Source: Anaerolineaceae bacterium (GTDB taxonomy: Bacteria > Chloroflexota > Anaerolineae > Aggregatilineales > Phototrophicaceae). Taken from it: a stretch of 64,000 bases of DNA. The first letter of the stretch is position 1. Every line of letters begins with the position of its first letter. The notes beneath the pieces were generated by a model. That model had not been told where the DNA came from. It saw nothing but the letters and a program-made list of their open reading frames with translations, and made no database searches. This document shows positions 17,066 to 26,806 of this stretch, one piece after another. Both the position numbers and the translations under genes were made by a program. The DNA lies in NCBI GenBank assembly GCA_020634135.1, contig JACKCG010000001.1, forward strand, positions 62,001-126,000. The letters are read 5' to 3'.

Positions 17066-18694
17066 TTAACTGCTGGCTTTTTCCCAGTTTACGGCGTTCC
17101 ATAGCGGATCGGCGCCACTGACGAGGGTGTTGGTGATGCTGCCATTGATTGCCCACAGGTCAGGGTCGTACCACACCGGAACCCAGATGATTTCATCGGC
17201 CATGAACTGGTCAATCTGGTGGAAGATTGCCACACGCTTGTCAAAGTCGGTTTCGCGCCCTTGTGCTGCGAACATCTCATCCAGCGCCGGGTTGCAGTAA
17301 TGGTTGTCGTTGATACCTTCCGGCTTTTCGTCGCTCGGTATCTCTGCGCAGGTGAACCGGCTCGTATCCGGGTCGGGGAAGTTCGGCGTTGAGGAGTATT
17401 CACAGATGTCATACTCGCCGGTTGAGCAGGGGCCGCCATCTGCATAGCTGGCGAAGAAAATGTCCGAAGGATAGTTTTCGATCTCAATACCGATTCCGAT
17501 TGAGGCCATATCCTGCTGGACAACCGCCTGAACATCCTGGCGAATCTGGCGGGTGTTGGTGACATACCGCAGCACGAGTTCCACGCCATCCTTGTCGCGC
17601 GTGCCATCGCCGTTGCTATCCATCCAACCGGCGGCATCCAGCATGGCAGCAGCGCCTTGCAGGTCAAACGGTATCGGCTTCACGTCCGGGTTCTGATACG
17701 GCGTGTTTTCCCAGAAGCTCGATCCGGTATACGTAATGCCCAGGTTCAGGTCAGTGTTGATGCGGTCACGGTCAAAGGCCATCACCAGTGCCCGCCGCAC
17801 ATTCACATCCTGGAGTGCCGGGTTGCCGAGTGCCTGGTCCATGTTGAAGTACCAGCCTTCGTTATAACCCGAGTTTACCAGTTCAATCTTGACCCCGGCA
17901 TCTTCCAGCGCAGGAGTATCGCCCAGGGCGATGAACGTACCCACATCGGAGTCGCCGCTTACAAGCGAAGCGACTACGGTGGCGTCATCGGGGACAAAGC
18001 GGATGAAGAAGCCATCCACTTTCGGCGTACCCAGGAAGTAGTTGGCATTTGCCGCGAGGCTGATGTGGCTTCCGGCTTCCCAGGTTTCGAATACAAACGG
18101 CCCGCTGGTGACATTGGGCGCACGGTTCCACTCGGCATTATCCAGAGTGCCTTCGGCTTCGAACACCGGACGCAGCACATGCTCCGGCAGCGGCACTGAA
18201 GTCACGCTGAACAGCGTTGCCAGCCAGGCAGCATACGGCGCATTGTAAGTGACCACCACCGTGTAATCATCCGGCGCTTCAACGCTGGCAACTTTTTCAT
18301 CCCAGGGGAAGCGCGAGTTGGGGGTGTTGGCATCGTCCATAATCATGTCATAAGTGAAGACAAAGTCAGCAGAAGTGATTGGTTCACCATCCGACCACAC
18401 TGCATCCTGCCGTAATTTTAGCGTGACAACGGTGCCATCGGGACTCAGTCCACCATTTTCCACGCTAGGAATTTCGGTAACGAGTGCCGGAACCGGACTC
18501 CCATTATCGTCAATCCACCAGGCCGGGGCATAAAGCAGGTCTTGCACGGTGCTGGCGAACCACATATTGGTATAGTACGGGTTCAGACTGTCCAGTTCTT
18601 GCTGCAACACAACGTTGACTATATTGGCGTCTTGAGCGAATGCCGGCGCAACCAACAGCAGCAGCGCCAGCACAGCAAATAGAAATTTGTGCAT
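17066..18694 (-). CDS. Extracellular solute-binding protein, family 5 (peptide-type ABC transporter)
   Basis: This 542-residue secreted binding protein has a signal peptide of about 20 residues ending in APAFA-QD and no lipobox Cys. LKLRQDAVWSDGEPITSADFVFTYDMI is the SBP_bac_5 signature, followed by NVTSGPFVFETW and DVNVRRALVMAFDRDRIN. Family members bind peptides, opines, nickel complexes or sugars, and sequence alone does not say which. GGGAGGA precedes the ATG. It is the first gene of the transporter unit and its promoter is overlapped by a palindrome. Confidence 0.88.
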   Translation of the reverse strand: MHKFLFAVLALLLLVAPAFAQDANIVNVVLQQELDSLNPYYTNMWFASTVQDLLYAPAWWIDDNGSPVPALVTEIPSVENGGLSPDGTVVTLKLRQDAVWSDGEPITSADFVFTYDMIMDDANTPNSRFPWDEKVASVEAPDDYTVVVTYNAPYAAWLATLFSVTSVPLPEHVLRPVFEAEGTLDNAEWNRAPNVTSGPFVFETWEAGSHISLAANANYFLGTPKVDGFFIRFVPDDATVVASLVSGDSDVGTFIALGDTPALEDAGVKIELVNSGYNEGWYFNMDQALGNPALQDVNVRRALVMAFDRDRINTDLNLGITYTGSSFWENTPYQNPDVKPIPFDLQGAAAMLDAAGWMDSNGDGTRDKDGVELVLRYVTNTRQIRQDVQAVVQQDMASIGIGIEIENYPSDIFFASYADGGPCSTGEYDICEYSSTPNFPDPDTSRFTCAEIPSDEKPEGINDNHYCNPALDEMFAAQGRETDFDKRVAIFHQIDQFMADEIIWVPVWYDPDLWAINGSITNTLVSGADPLWNAVNWEKASS

Positions 18695-18742
18695 CGTTCC
18701 TCCCGGAAAAATTAAAATTCTTTAAACACAGCCTTAATGGAA

Positions 18743-18777
18743 ATCATAGCTACTTTAATTCACTTGGGCAAGTGAAT
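18743..18777 (-). promoter_or_regulatory. Promoter with overlapping palindromic operator for the ABC transporter
   Basis: On the minus strand TTGCCC (18771-18766) is spaced 17 bases from TATGAT (18748-18743). A perfect 20-base palindrome, ATTCACTTGGGCAAGTGAAT (18758-18777), covers the whole -35 element. That position suggests a repressor site controlling uptake. The leader to the ATG at 18694 is about 40 bases. Confidence 0.6.
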
Positions 18778-18972
18778 AGCACTACACTCATTATCGCTCA
18801 TTTTGCCCACCACCTTCATTATCAATACTGCCTGATATGATAAATAGTTCATCTGTTCAATAATGACAACCCGCGCAAATCCAGGCAGACACACTTACCC
18901 CTCGCTTTCGGGGGCTTTCATGCCGCCGTTTTAGCGGTAGGATAGAGATACCATTCATGAAGAAGGTTTCTC

Positions 18973-20004
18973 ATGGCGCTTAGACTACCGACGTTTACCC
19001 ACAGCGCAATCATGTACGCCGAGTGTCGTTTCCAGGAGCGGAACGCGGCCCAACCTGGGCGACTTCGACGCTGGTTGGGGCGGGGCGTGATGAATCTGAC
19101 ACTGGTCATTTCTCTGGTCCTGTTTGGTGGTGAAATTGCCGGGGCACTTTTGTACCGCGATCCAACCCCGATTAGCGATGCGTTTGGGCCGCTAACAGCA
19201 TTCGCGGCAGCGGTTGTGATGACACTGCATTTTGTCCTCATGTTTCAGACCCTCTCCCTGTCCGCCAACAGTATCGCCCGTGAAAAACTCAAACAGACGT
19301 GGGAAGTGCTCATTTTGACGGGGATAGATGCACGCACGGTTGTCCTGGGGAAGTGGTGGGCGACAGTGCGACGCATGGGCCGGCAATACCTCCTGTTGGG
19401 TTTGCTGCGGGCGTGTATTATCGGGTGGGTGGGCGCGGCAACCACCCGGTCATTGTATGCCTATTATGCTTCTGCCTATGGTGGGGTTAACCGGATTACG
19501 CCGCCAGGGTTGTCTTATTTTCTGCTGCTTGTTCTGGTCGTAATGGTCTTCACTCTGGCGAACCTGGGATTCACAGCGGCCTGCGGCGTAGCGGCTTCCG
19601 CTCAGAGCCGCCAGCCGGTCATGGCGCTGATTCGTGCCTTTGCCATACGCACGGGGTTTCTGGTGGGGACCTCACTTGCCCTGGGGCTGCTGGTAGCACA
19701 GTTTCAGATTTACTTTTTTGTCGCAGGCGTCAATGGTGAACTATTCGGTGTGCTGCCGTTAGTTGTGGTTGGCCTTGTGGATAATGGCGCGACATCTGCT
19801 ATGACATTGGTGAGTTATGGCACACCGGGTGTACAGGCTGGAGCCATTCTCCTGATGGTGTTGATGACATTGGCGCTCTACGGCGGGCTGACTTGGTTTA
19901 TGCTGCGGCAGGCGGAAAAGCAGGCAGTCAAACACCAGGCGTTACGTCGCCCTCGCGCCATGAGTGTATCGGGCTTGCGGCGGCATGTTCTACCCGGCCA
20001 GTGA
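18973..20004 (+). CDS. ABC-2-like multi-pass membrane protein
   Basis: This 343-residue protein has about six to seven hydrophobic segments. The cytoplasmic stretch NSIAREKLKQTWEVLILTGI then DARTVVLGKWWA resembles the region after the second helix in ABC-2-type permeases, where a charged SIAxExxxxTWExLxxT motif is typical. No ATPase partner is adjacent, so membership in a transporter is inferred. GAAGAAGG precedes the ATG. The gene is divergent from the solute-binding protein. Confidence 0.6.
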   Translation: MALRLPTFTHSAIMYAECRFQERNAAQPGRLRRWLGRGVMNLTLVISLVLFGGEIAGALLYRDPTPISDAFGPLTAFAAAVVMTLHFVLMFQTLSLSANSIAREKLKQTWEVLILTGIDARTVVLGKWWATVRRMGRQYLLLGLLRACIIGWVGAATTRSLYAYYASAYGGVNRITPPGLSYFLLLVLVVMVFTLANLGFTAACGVAASAQSRQPVMALIRAFAIRTGFLVGTSLALGLLVAQFQIYFFVAGVNGELFGVLPLVVVGLVDNGATSAMTLVSYGTPGVQAGAILLMVLMTLALYGGLTWFMLRQAEKQAVKHQALRRPRAMSVSGLRRHVLPGQ

Positions 20005-20073
20005 CCATTATGAAAACAAAAACCAGGTGGTTAGCCTGGTTGTTAATCATTATTAGATTGTGGGTTGTGCCGG

Positions 20074-21246
20074 TTAGGTGAGATAATCGCGCAGGTTGTG
20101 CGCCAACCGGGGGCTGCGCAGGCTGCGGAGCGCCTCTTTTTCAAGCTGGCGAATCCGTTCCCGACTTAACCCAAACTTGTTGGCGATTTCCTCCAGTGTA
20201 TGGGGTTCGCCACCGCCCAGGCCAAAGCGCAATCGCAAAATGTGGCTCTGGCGGGGCGTCAGTTCACTTAAGACTTCTTCAATGGTTTCTTGTAGTAAAT
20301 GTTGGGTGGCCGCATCCACCGGGCTGGGCGAATCCTGGTCTTCAATAAAATCACCAAACACGCTATCTCCATCATCGCCAACTGGGCGTTCCAGCGCAAT
20401 TGCATGTTGGCTGGCATCCATCATCCCGCGAATGCTGTCAGCGGGCAAATCCATTTCCGAGGCGATTTCTTCCGGTGATGGGCGGCGGCCCAGGTTTTGT
20501 TCGAGATTCTGTGCAATTCGGTACATCTGGCGGATACGTTCGGTCATGTGGAGGGGGATGCGGATCGTGCGGGTCTTTTGGGCGAGGGCGCGGGTGATCG
20601 CCTGGCGAATCCACCAGGTTGCATAGGTGCTAAAGCGGTTGCCACGTTTATAATCGTATTTATCAACCGCCCGCATCAGCCCGACATTGCCTTCTTGGAT
20701 GAGATCGGGGAAGGGAAGTCCCTGGCTCATATAGCGTTTTGCGATACTGACGACGAGCCGGGTATTCGCGCGGCCCAGATGCTCACGGGCTGCTTGTCCA
20801 TCCAGAACAATTCGTTCCAGACGCATCACCCAGGCTGGGCCATAAAGCTCGCGCAGCTCCGGGCGGCGCAGACAGCGGTAGGCTTCTTTTCCGGATTCAA
20901 TGCGCTTGGCAAGTTCAATCTCTTCATGAGCGGTGAGTAGGGGTTCAAGAGCCATCTGCCGGAAGTACAACCCCACCGGGTCATCCGCAGAAACGGCATT
21001 TATGTCGCCCACACCAGGATCATTCGGCATCTCCTCCGGTTCAAACTCAAGGTCATTTTCATCAGCAATATGGCCTATGGACGGATCAGTATCATTGCGA
21101 ATTACCACTCCCAACTCGTCCAGCTCATAAAGTAAGGCTTCGATGGCAGTTATGTCGTCACCTTCCTCGTCTAGCACCTCAAGGACATCATCAAGAGTAA
21201 GATACCCGCCACGCTGATCGGCGCGATTCATGAGTTCTTGTATCAC
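20074..21246 (-). CDS. rpoD: Primary RNA polymerase sigma factor (RpoD/SigA type)
   Basis: This 390-residue sigma-70 factor has a short region 1.1-like N-terminus, region 1.2 (DPVGLYFRQMALEPLLTAHE), regions 2.1-2.4 (FPDLIQEGNVGLMRAVDKYD and RFSTYATWWIRQAITRALA), region 3 with RIPLHM, and region 4.2 (LEEIANKFGLSRERIRQLEK). The LEKEALRSLR end is typical of group 1 sigma factors. I start it at the GTG at 21246, with AGAGGG 8 bases upstream; an in-frame ATG at 21282 has no ribosome-binding site. A second, closely related sigma gene elsewhere cannot be excluded. Confidence 0.88.
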   Translation of the reverse strand: MIQELMNRADQRGGYLTLDDVLEVLDEEGDDITAIEALLYELDELGVVIRNDTDPSIGHIADENDLEFEPEEMPNDPGVGDINAVSADDPVGLYFRQMALEPLLTAHEEIELAKRIESGKEAYRCLRRPELRELYGPAWVMRLERIVLDGQAAREHLGRANTRLVVSIAKRYMSQGLPFPDLIQEGNVGLMRAVDKYDYKRGNRFSTYATWWIRQAITRALAQKTRTIRIPLHMTERIRQMYRIAQNLEQNLGRRPSPEEIASEMDLPADSIRGMMDASQHAIALERPVGDDGDSVFGDFIEDQDSPSPVDAATQHLLQETIEEVLSELTPRQSHILRLRFGLGGGEPHTLEEIANKFGLSRERIRQLEKEALRSLRSPRLAHNLRDYLT

Positions 21247-21294
21247 GATACACCCTCTGCCTAAGCTAACGGAACGATACAATCAGCACACCAA

Positions 21295-21326
21295 CCGCCG
21301 CGTCCGTCACATTACGAACACGGCGG
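21295..21326 (-). promoter_or_regulatory. Hairpin in the sigma factor 5' leader
   Basis: A 13-position stem with two mismatches (21295-21307 with 21314-21326, outer arm CCGCCG/CGGCGG) encloses a 6-base loop about 50 bases upstream of the sigma factor start. No T-run follows. A regulatory role is only a possibility. Confidence 0.3.
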
Positions 21327-21534
21327 CAAAATAACTTTCCTATTTTAGCACGGTTTTAGGATGATTGTGAATAAATTCAAAATATGCGGATGCGTGAGAA
21401 AATTCAAAAACAAACAAAAGCATTAAGGTTTCGTATATTTTAGGTTAGAGCTAAAAGCGTGGTGCAGACAAGAATTGCGCGGTTCTTGGCTTCTGAGTAT
21501 GATGGTGATAATAAATTGGAGAAGATATAGGCTT

Positions 21535-22746
21535 ATGGCGACTCGAAGATTTACCGGTGATTTACCTCCCGGTCCCGAACAACCGGTGCCTGACGATGAT
21601 GACATGGATATGCCGGACATGACGCCACCCTCTGGACAGGGGGCGCAGCGTCCTGCTAAATCTGGTGGGCGTGGTGGTGATAGTGGGGGACGTGGCAAAC
21701 GCGGTGGTGGGGCGCATTTGCCGCGCACATTAACCCAGGTGCTTAATGAAGCCAACGAGCGCGTAGTGCAGGGCGATCTCGTTGACTACGTGCCGATGTC
21801 CACCGGGTTCGACCCGCTGGATGGGTTTATCGGTGGAGGTCTGCGGAAAACCGAGTTGGTTCTGCTTGGTGGGGCGCAGGGTATTGGCAAGACCATTGCG
21901 ACCTTGCAGATTGCCCGGAATGTTGCGATGCGCCCGGACCAATATGCTTTTTACCTTTCGTATGAGCATACCGAAACGCACCTGATGCATCGGCTTCTTT
22001 GCCTGGAAAGCATCAATCCGCCTGAAATTGATCTGAGTCGTGGTGTGAAGTTGCGCGATCTCTATCAAATTATTGTGGCGGAACGTGCCAAGGGCTTTAT
22101 GGGGCGGGATAATTCTGCCGGGTCACTCCAGGGCATCCTGAAGGATAACCCCAAGACCGCGCCCGCCCTGGCCCGTATGTCGCAATACGCGGATCGGATG
22201 ATTCTGGTGAAAGCCAGCCCCGCAGTGACAACGCTCAAGGCCATCAAAGAAATGACCATGCGCTTGAGTGATGCCACCGGCGGCAATGTAACGCTGTTCA
22301 TTGATTATCTGCAAAAGATTGCTGTCTACCCGCATAATCCCCGCGATGAAAACGATAAGGTGACGATCATCGTTGAAGGCCTGAAGGACATCGCGCTGTC
22401 GTTAGATGTGCCGGTGTGGGCGATTGTGGCGGCTGACCGTGAAGGGCTGAAGAGCAAGCGTATCCACCTCTTCCATTTACGGGGTAGCAGCGCTCTGGAT
22501 TACGAGTCGGACATCGCCATTATCATGAACAACAAGTACCATATCCTATCGAAAGACCATGTGGCCTTTAACCCCTATACCGCCCGCCAGTTCCGTGATT
22601 GGGTGGTCTTTACGGTGGAAAAGAACCGTGCTGGCCGGGCGATGCAGGATATGGAATTTCAGTTGTATGGACAGCACTTCGCGTTTAACCCGCGCGGCCA
22701 GAAGGTGCAGCAGCAGTTGATTGATGACAAGGTGATCGAGAGTTAG
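21535..22746 (+). CDS. DnaB-like RecA-fold ATPase without the DnaB N-terminal domain
   Basis: This 403-residue protein starts with about 75 residues that are disordered, acidic and then Gly/Arg-rich, followed by a DnaB C-terminal helicase-type RecA domain. Walker A is GGAQGIGKTIAT, Walker B is VTLFIDYLQKIAV, and the later RGSSALDYESDIAIIM matches the DnaB H4 region. The helical DnaB N-terminal domain that binds primase is absent. It may be a helicase-like paralogue or regulator rather than the replicative helicase. ATG at 21535 has GGAGAAG upstream. Confidence 0.75.
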   Translation: MATRRFTGDLPPGPEQPVPDDDDMDMPDMTPPSGQGAQRPAKSGGRGGDSGGRGKRGGGAHLPRTLTQVLNEANERVVQGDLVDYVPMSTGFDPLDGFIGGGLRKTELVLLGGAQGIGKTIATLQIARNVAMRPDQYAFYLSYEHTETHLMHRLLCLESINPPEIDLSRGVKLRDLYQIIVAERAKGFMGRDNSAGSLQGILKDNPKTAPALARMSQYADRMILVKASPAVTTLKAIKEMTMRLSDATGGNVTLFIDYLQKIAVYPHNPRDENDKVTIIVEGLKDIALSLDVPVWAIVAADREGLKSKRIHLFHLRGSSALDYESDIAIIMNNKYHILSKDHVAFNPYTARQFRDWVVFTVEKNRAGRAMQDMEFQLYGQHFAFNPRGQKVQQQLIDDKVIES

Positions 22747-22780
22747 GCGCAGAATGTTCTGTCAATAATATTGCAGTGAC

Positions 22781-22814
22781 CAGCGGCGCATCCGGGATAA
22801 GAGATGCGCCGCTG
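22781..22814. terminator. Bidirectional hairpin terminator
   Basis: A 12-bp perfect stem, CAGCGGCGCATC with GATGCGCCGCTG (22781-22792 / 22803-22814), sits between two convergent genes. Neither side has a strong T-run. Confidence 0.6.
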
Positions 22815-22826
22815 TGATTCTGATGG

Positions 22827-24149
22827 TCAGTTATTCACCTGGTCGAGCGACAGCGTATACTGGATTTCTGAGGGTTCGCCGTTTGCATTGCGAACCATGA
22901 AGAAGTATAAGCCGTCTTCTGGCAGGTCAATGATGAAACTTGCATTGGAGGTGCTGTAGCCTTCGTAATAGAGCAGGTCGCCATTTACGCCACTTACGAT
23001 GAAATTCGGCCAGCCTTCGCCTCCGGTTTGCGCCAGTGTGATGCGGAGCTGTTCACCTGAAACGCCGTTGTAGACGTAGACCTGGCTGCCGGAATCAGTG
23101 CTGGCTGAGCCGCTGAATTTCGCGCCCGGTTGTAGGGTTTCTACTGTGCTTGCGTCCAGCAGGATGTCATAGTCGCGGGTCGCATCCGCCGGGCTGTAGT
23201 CGTCAAAATTCAGCAGAACATAGTACGTGTCACTTTCCGGGGCGATAAAGGGGTCGAGTCTGGGGGTGCCATTCGGGCCACTGCCTGTGTCGCCGCCGAT
23301 ACTGTAATAAGGGTCGCCCGCCCGGTATAATTGAATCGTCGCAGCATAAGCCGCGTCCGGCACGAGGGCGCTTATCGCCCACTGCTGCCCGGCTTCACTC
23401 TGAAAAGTGAACAGGGGCGGGGCGGATTCGACCATCACCCCGGCAACTGATTCGCCAGGGATAAGTAACTGTGGATCAGCCAGGTGAACACGCAGCGAAA
23501 AATCAGACCCGTTGGTGTTTGCACTCTGGATGAACAGCGTATAGCGGCCACCTTCGGTTAAATACATGAACCCGTTGATGAGTGTATCTTCCACATTGTA
23601 GTCGGTAAGGTAAGTGCCATCCGGTGCGATCAGGCTGACCAGCAGGTTGTTGCCGTTTGCGTAGTACTGGTAAATCGTGCCCGGCGCGGCATCAAAAGTG
23701 TAGAACGCTGCCTGACCGGCGGTGGTGAGTTCGCCAGAAAGCGATTCATCCAGTGCCAGCGCTGCGCCAACAGAACGATCAGCGAACAGGGTGAAATCCC
23801 CTTCCTGTGCCGGCGAATCGTCGTGGCGGATAACTTCAACAGTATAGGTGCCGGTTCCGGGGAGTGCATAAGGAATCAGCAGTGAGCCAAGTGTATAGTC
23901 CACGCTCTCACTGAGAACTGTACCGCTGGATGCCAGCAGACGGATCCCCAACCACAGGTCTTCAATGGGCGTAGAGAGGGCAGCATATACCAGTTCGCCT
24001 TCTTCACCCGAGAAAGTGTAACGAACAGTCGACTCGTTGGCGGTCACGCTGCCGGTGAGGACACTGCCTAAAGGATTCTCCTCCTGGGCTGCTGCTGGCA
24101 GCAGGCCGATCACCAGGAATGACAGTAAGATGAGGAATAGTTTACGCAA
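22827..24149 (-). CDS. Secreted protein with repeated pre-peptidase (PPC)-like domains
   Basis: This 440-residue protein has a signal peptide of about 21 residues (ending LPAAA-QEE). The rest is beta-rich with about four modules resembling bacterial pre-peptidase C-terminal domains: segments such as VRYTFSGEEGELVYAALS, AAFYTFDAAPGTIYQYY and YTLFIQSANTNGSDFSLRV. No catalytic domain was found, so it may be a cell-surface adhesion or binding protein. Function is unknown. Confidence 0.7.
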   Translation of the reverse strand: MRKLFLILLSFLVIGLLPAAAQEENPLGSVLTGSVTANESTVRYTFSGEEGELVYAALSTPIEDLWLGIRLLASSGTVLSESVDYTLGSLLIPYALPGTGTYTVEVIRHDDSPAQEGDFTLFADRSVGAALALDESLSGELTTAGQAAFYTFDAAPGTIYQYYANGNNLLVSLIAPDGTYLTDYNVEDTLINGFMYLTEGGRYTLFIQSANTNGSDFSLRVHLADPQLLIPGESVAGVMVESAPPLFTFQSEAGQQWAISALVPDAAYAATIQLYRAGDPYYSIGGDTGSGPNGTPRLDPFIAPESDTYYVLLNFDDYSPADATRDYDILLDASTVETLQPGAKFSGSASTDSGSQVYVYNGVSGEQLRITLAQTGGEGWPNFIVSGVNGDLLYYEGYSTSNASFIIDLPEDGLYFFMVRNANGEPSEIQYTLSLDQVNN

Positions 24150-24252
24150 GGGTATACCTCCCAGAACGGATTGACATCAGAACACCTGTGGTTAGTGTAG
24201 CACAATCGTAGCAGACGCGGGTTTGCAGGACTGTTTGAAAGGAGATTGAATT

Positions 24253-24990
24253 ATGGTTAACCGTGTATCTTTGATACTGGGTGTGCTGGTGGGAATGCTC
24301 ATGTCTTTGCCACTGGCGGAAGCGCAGACGGAAGTCTCACCGGAACGGGTGCAGGTGGTGGCCGCTGATGGGCTGGAACTGATTGGTGATTTCTATGCGA
24401 TCCCCACTGAGGCCGGGCCTGGACCGGCAGTGCTGCTGCTGCATATGCTGGGGAGTGAGCGGGGCGCCTGGGAACCGTTAATTCCCCCGTTGGTAGAAGC
24501 CGGGTATCATGTGCTGGCAGTAGATATAAGAGGGCATGGCGAAACAGGTGGGAGCAGCGATTGGCCGGTGGCTGAGACGGACGTGCAAACCTGGCTTGAC
24601 TGGTTGCGGGCGCGTCCTGGCGTGGACGGGGATGGTGTTTCGGTAGTGGGTGCCAGCATCGGTTCAAACCTCGCCCTGTTGGCCTGTGCGCATGACACGG
24701 GTTGTGTGACGGTGATTGCGCTCTCACCGGGGCTGGACTACCGGGGGGTGCAGCCGCTTTCCGCTCTTACGGAAGGGTTGGCGGAGCGTTCAGCGCTGCT
24801 TGTGGCTTCGCACGGCGATACTTATAGTGCCGACAGTGTCAAGGAATTTGCCGTCAACGCTGTTGGTGAAGTCGGGCTGCGGCTGTATGCCGGGCGGGCG
24901 CATGGTACGCAGTTATTCCGGGACGAAGGCGAACGCCTGGCACAGACGATTATTGCCTGGCTGGATGAATACACACCAGGGCGAAATTGA
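24253..24990 (+). CDS. Secreted alpha/beta hydrolase
   Basis: This 245-residue protein has a signal peptide ending near LAEAQ (residue 25). The fold motifs are VLLLHMLGSERGAWEPL (oxyanion region), the nucleophile elbow GASIG with Ser135, and a late GRAHG with the likely catalytic His. It resembles dienelactone-hydrolase or acyl-peptidase-like esterases; the substrate is unknown. GAAAGGAG precedes the ATG. The PucR-type regulator starts 88 bases downstream and could be in the same transcript. Confidence 0.78.
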   Translation: MVNRVSLILGVLVGMLMSLPLAEAQTEVSPERVQVVAADGLELIGDFYAIPTEAGPGPAVLLLHMLGSERGAWEPLIPPLVEAGYHVLAVDIRGHGETGGSSDWPVAETDVQTWLDWLRARPGVDGDGVSVVGASIGSNLALLACAHDTGCVTVIALSPGLDYRGVQPLSALTEGLAERSALLVASHGDTYSADSVKEFAVNAVGEVGLRLYAGRAHGTQLFRDEGERLAQTIIAWLDEYTPGRN

Positions 24991-25077
24991 CCGGGCAAAG
25001 TGTTTTATTATCATACTGCGGGTTTGCAGGCAGGCGCACAGCCCGCCTTGATACAGTTTTCGCAGACAAGAGGGAAA

Positions 25078-26700
25078 ATGCTTACCGTAAACGAGGCGCT
25101 GCAATTCGATCAGTTCCAACAGGCTGAAGCCCGTGTTGTAGCCGGAGCACGTGGGCTGGAAAAGGCGATTTCGTGGGTGCATATTGCCGCAGTGCCAGAT
25201 GCCCCTCAATGGCTGCGTGGCGGTGAACTGGTGTTGACGACAATCCAGAATATGCCGGTAGAGGATGATGCCCAGCGTCACTATATCCAGGCGATGGCGG
25301 ATAAGGGCGCAGCGGGTCTCGTCATTACTGTTGGTCGCTATATCAGCAGTATCCCGGATGTTTTGCGCGAGTCGGCTGAACAGTGTGATCTCCCCTTGAT
25401 TGAAATCTCATACAAGGCAGCCTTCATTGATATTGCCAAAGTTGCGAATGAGCGTATCGCTGAAGAGCACATGACGATGGTCACCGGGGCGCTCACCATT
25501 CACCAGATTTTGACACAGCTTGTGCTTGATGGAGGCGATCTCAAGCAGTTGGCATCGCGTCTGGCGGGGCTGTTGGGGCAGTCTATCAGCATTGAAAACA
25601 CGCATTTTGAGATTCTTGCCAGTGCGAACATAGCCGAGATAGATGAAGCCCGCCGCTTTACTCTCAATGCCGGGTATACAGATCCCCGCCTGATTGAGGC
25701 GCTGGAAGAACGTGGATTCCTGACGCAGATCCGGCAGACATTGCGCCCGGTATTCATCCCGCGTATGGCTGATGTCGGCCTGGAACTGGAACGGATTATC
25801 GCGCCGATCGTGGTGCATGGCGATATTTACGGGTATGTGTTCATTATCGCGCATGGCCGCCCGTTGACCGACCTTGACCGGGTGGCGATTGCCAGTGGCG
25901 CGACGATTGCGGCCCTGATGATGCTCTACCAGGAGTCATTACAGAGCGCGGAAGCGTCGCTTAAGGGGAGTTTGCTGTCACAATTGATTCAGGGGGAAAC
26001 TACGAATGAGGCGGTTTTAGCCGATCATGCTCTGCGCTATGGGGTGGACTTGAGCAAACCATACACCCTGCTGCAAATCGAGCTTCGGGATAACAGCTCA
26101 CAGCGTGTTTTGCAGATTTTGCGGCGTGTGAACCGCCTGGTTGCGACCCAGGAATGGCTGGTTGTCGTTGGGCAGTTCGCCGGGCAGGCGGTCATCCTGG
26201 CACAAAGCAGTATCCCTCTGGGAGTGCTGGCCGAGCAGATTCAACGTGAATGCGACGCCGTGGACGCGGTCACGATTGGTGTCAGCAGTTCACACCGGGG
26301 GGCAAGCGCCGTTAGCCTGGCTTACCAGGAATGCCGGGAAGTGCTATATATCGCCCGGCGGCTGCACAACTCGGCGTCGGTGCTGTATTTTGCGGATCTT
26401 GGCTATCTGCATACCCTGTATCGTTCCGGTCCGGGCAGCCTGGCGACCAACCCTTTTGTTCCCTGGGTGCGGCGCTTAATTGAGCAGCAGCAAATGGACT
26501 TATTCAACACGCTGGAGACTTATCTGGACGTTGGGGGCAACAGTGTCCAGACTGCCCGCGCCTTGCACATTCATCGCAGCACCTTGAATTACCGGCTGAT
26601 GCGTGTCCAGGAACTATGCCCGGTGAAGCTCTCTGATCCAGCCGTGCAAATCAACTTACATGTCGCCCTTAAGCTCATCCGGTTATTTGAGATGGATTAA
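25078..26700 (+). CDS. PucR-family transcriptional regulator
   Basis: This 540-residue regulator has the PucR N-terminal domain (VNEALQFDQFQQAEARVVAG, then GGELVLTTIQNMP), a central GAF-like segment, and a C-terminal helix-turn-helix (VQTARALHIHRSTLNYRLMRV) of the PucR/CdaR type. Relatives control purine, sugar-diacid or amino-acid use, and the target here is unknown. The ATG at 25078 has AGAGGG just upstream and is preferred over an in-frame start at 25000. Confidence 0.85.
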   Translation: MLTVNEALQFDQFQQAEARVVAGARGLEKAISWVHIAAVPDAPQWLRGGELVLTTIQNMPVEDDAQRHYIQAMADKGAAGLVITVGRYISSIPDVLRESAEQCDLPLIEISYKAAFIDIAKVANERIAEEHMTMVTGALTIHQILTQLVLDGGDLKQLASRLAGLLGQSISIENTHFEILASANIAEIDEARRFTLNAGYTDPRLIEALEERGFLTQIRQTLRPVFIPRMADVGLELERIIAPIVVHGDIYGYVFIIAHGRPLTDLDRVAIASGATIAALMMLYQESLQSAEASLKGSLLSQLIQGETTNEAVLADHALRYGVDLSKPYTLLQIELRDNSSQRVLQILRRVNRLVATQEWLVVVGQFAGQAVILAQSSIPLGVLAEQIQRECDAVDAVTIGVSSSHRGASAVSLAYQECREVLYIARRLHNSASVLYFADLGYLHTLYRSGPGSLATNPFVPWVRRLIEQQQMDLFNTLETYLDVGGNSVQTARALHIHRSTLNYRLMRVQELCPVKLSDPAVQINLHVALKLIRLFEMD

Positions 26701-26776
26701 CAAAACAACCATCTTTGCAGTCTGGACGATCAATCTCCCTGATGTTTCTGATAAAAAACCACAATCTACCTGCCTG

Positions 26777-26806
26777 GGTAGATTTTATCCCAAATGTTAA
26801 ATCTAC
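26777..26806. repeat. Dyad element, copy 1, upstream of dnaA
   Basis: GGTAGATTTTATCCCAA (26777-26793) is repeated exactly at 26969-26985. Here GTAGATTT pairs with AAATCTAC (26799-26806), making an interrupted palindrome. A second partner AATCTACC (26763-26770) lies just upstream. Confidence 0.6.
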
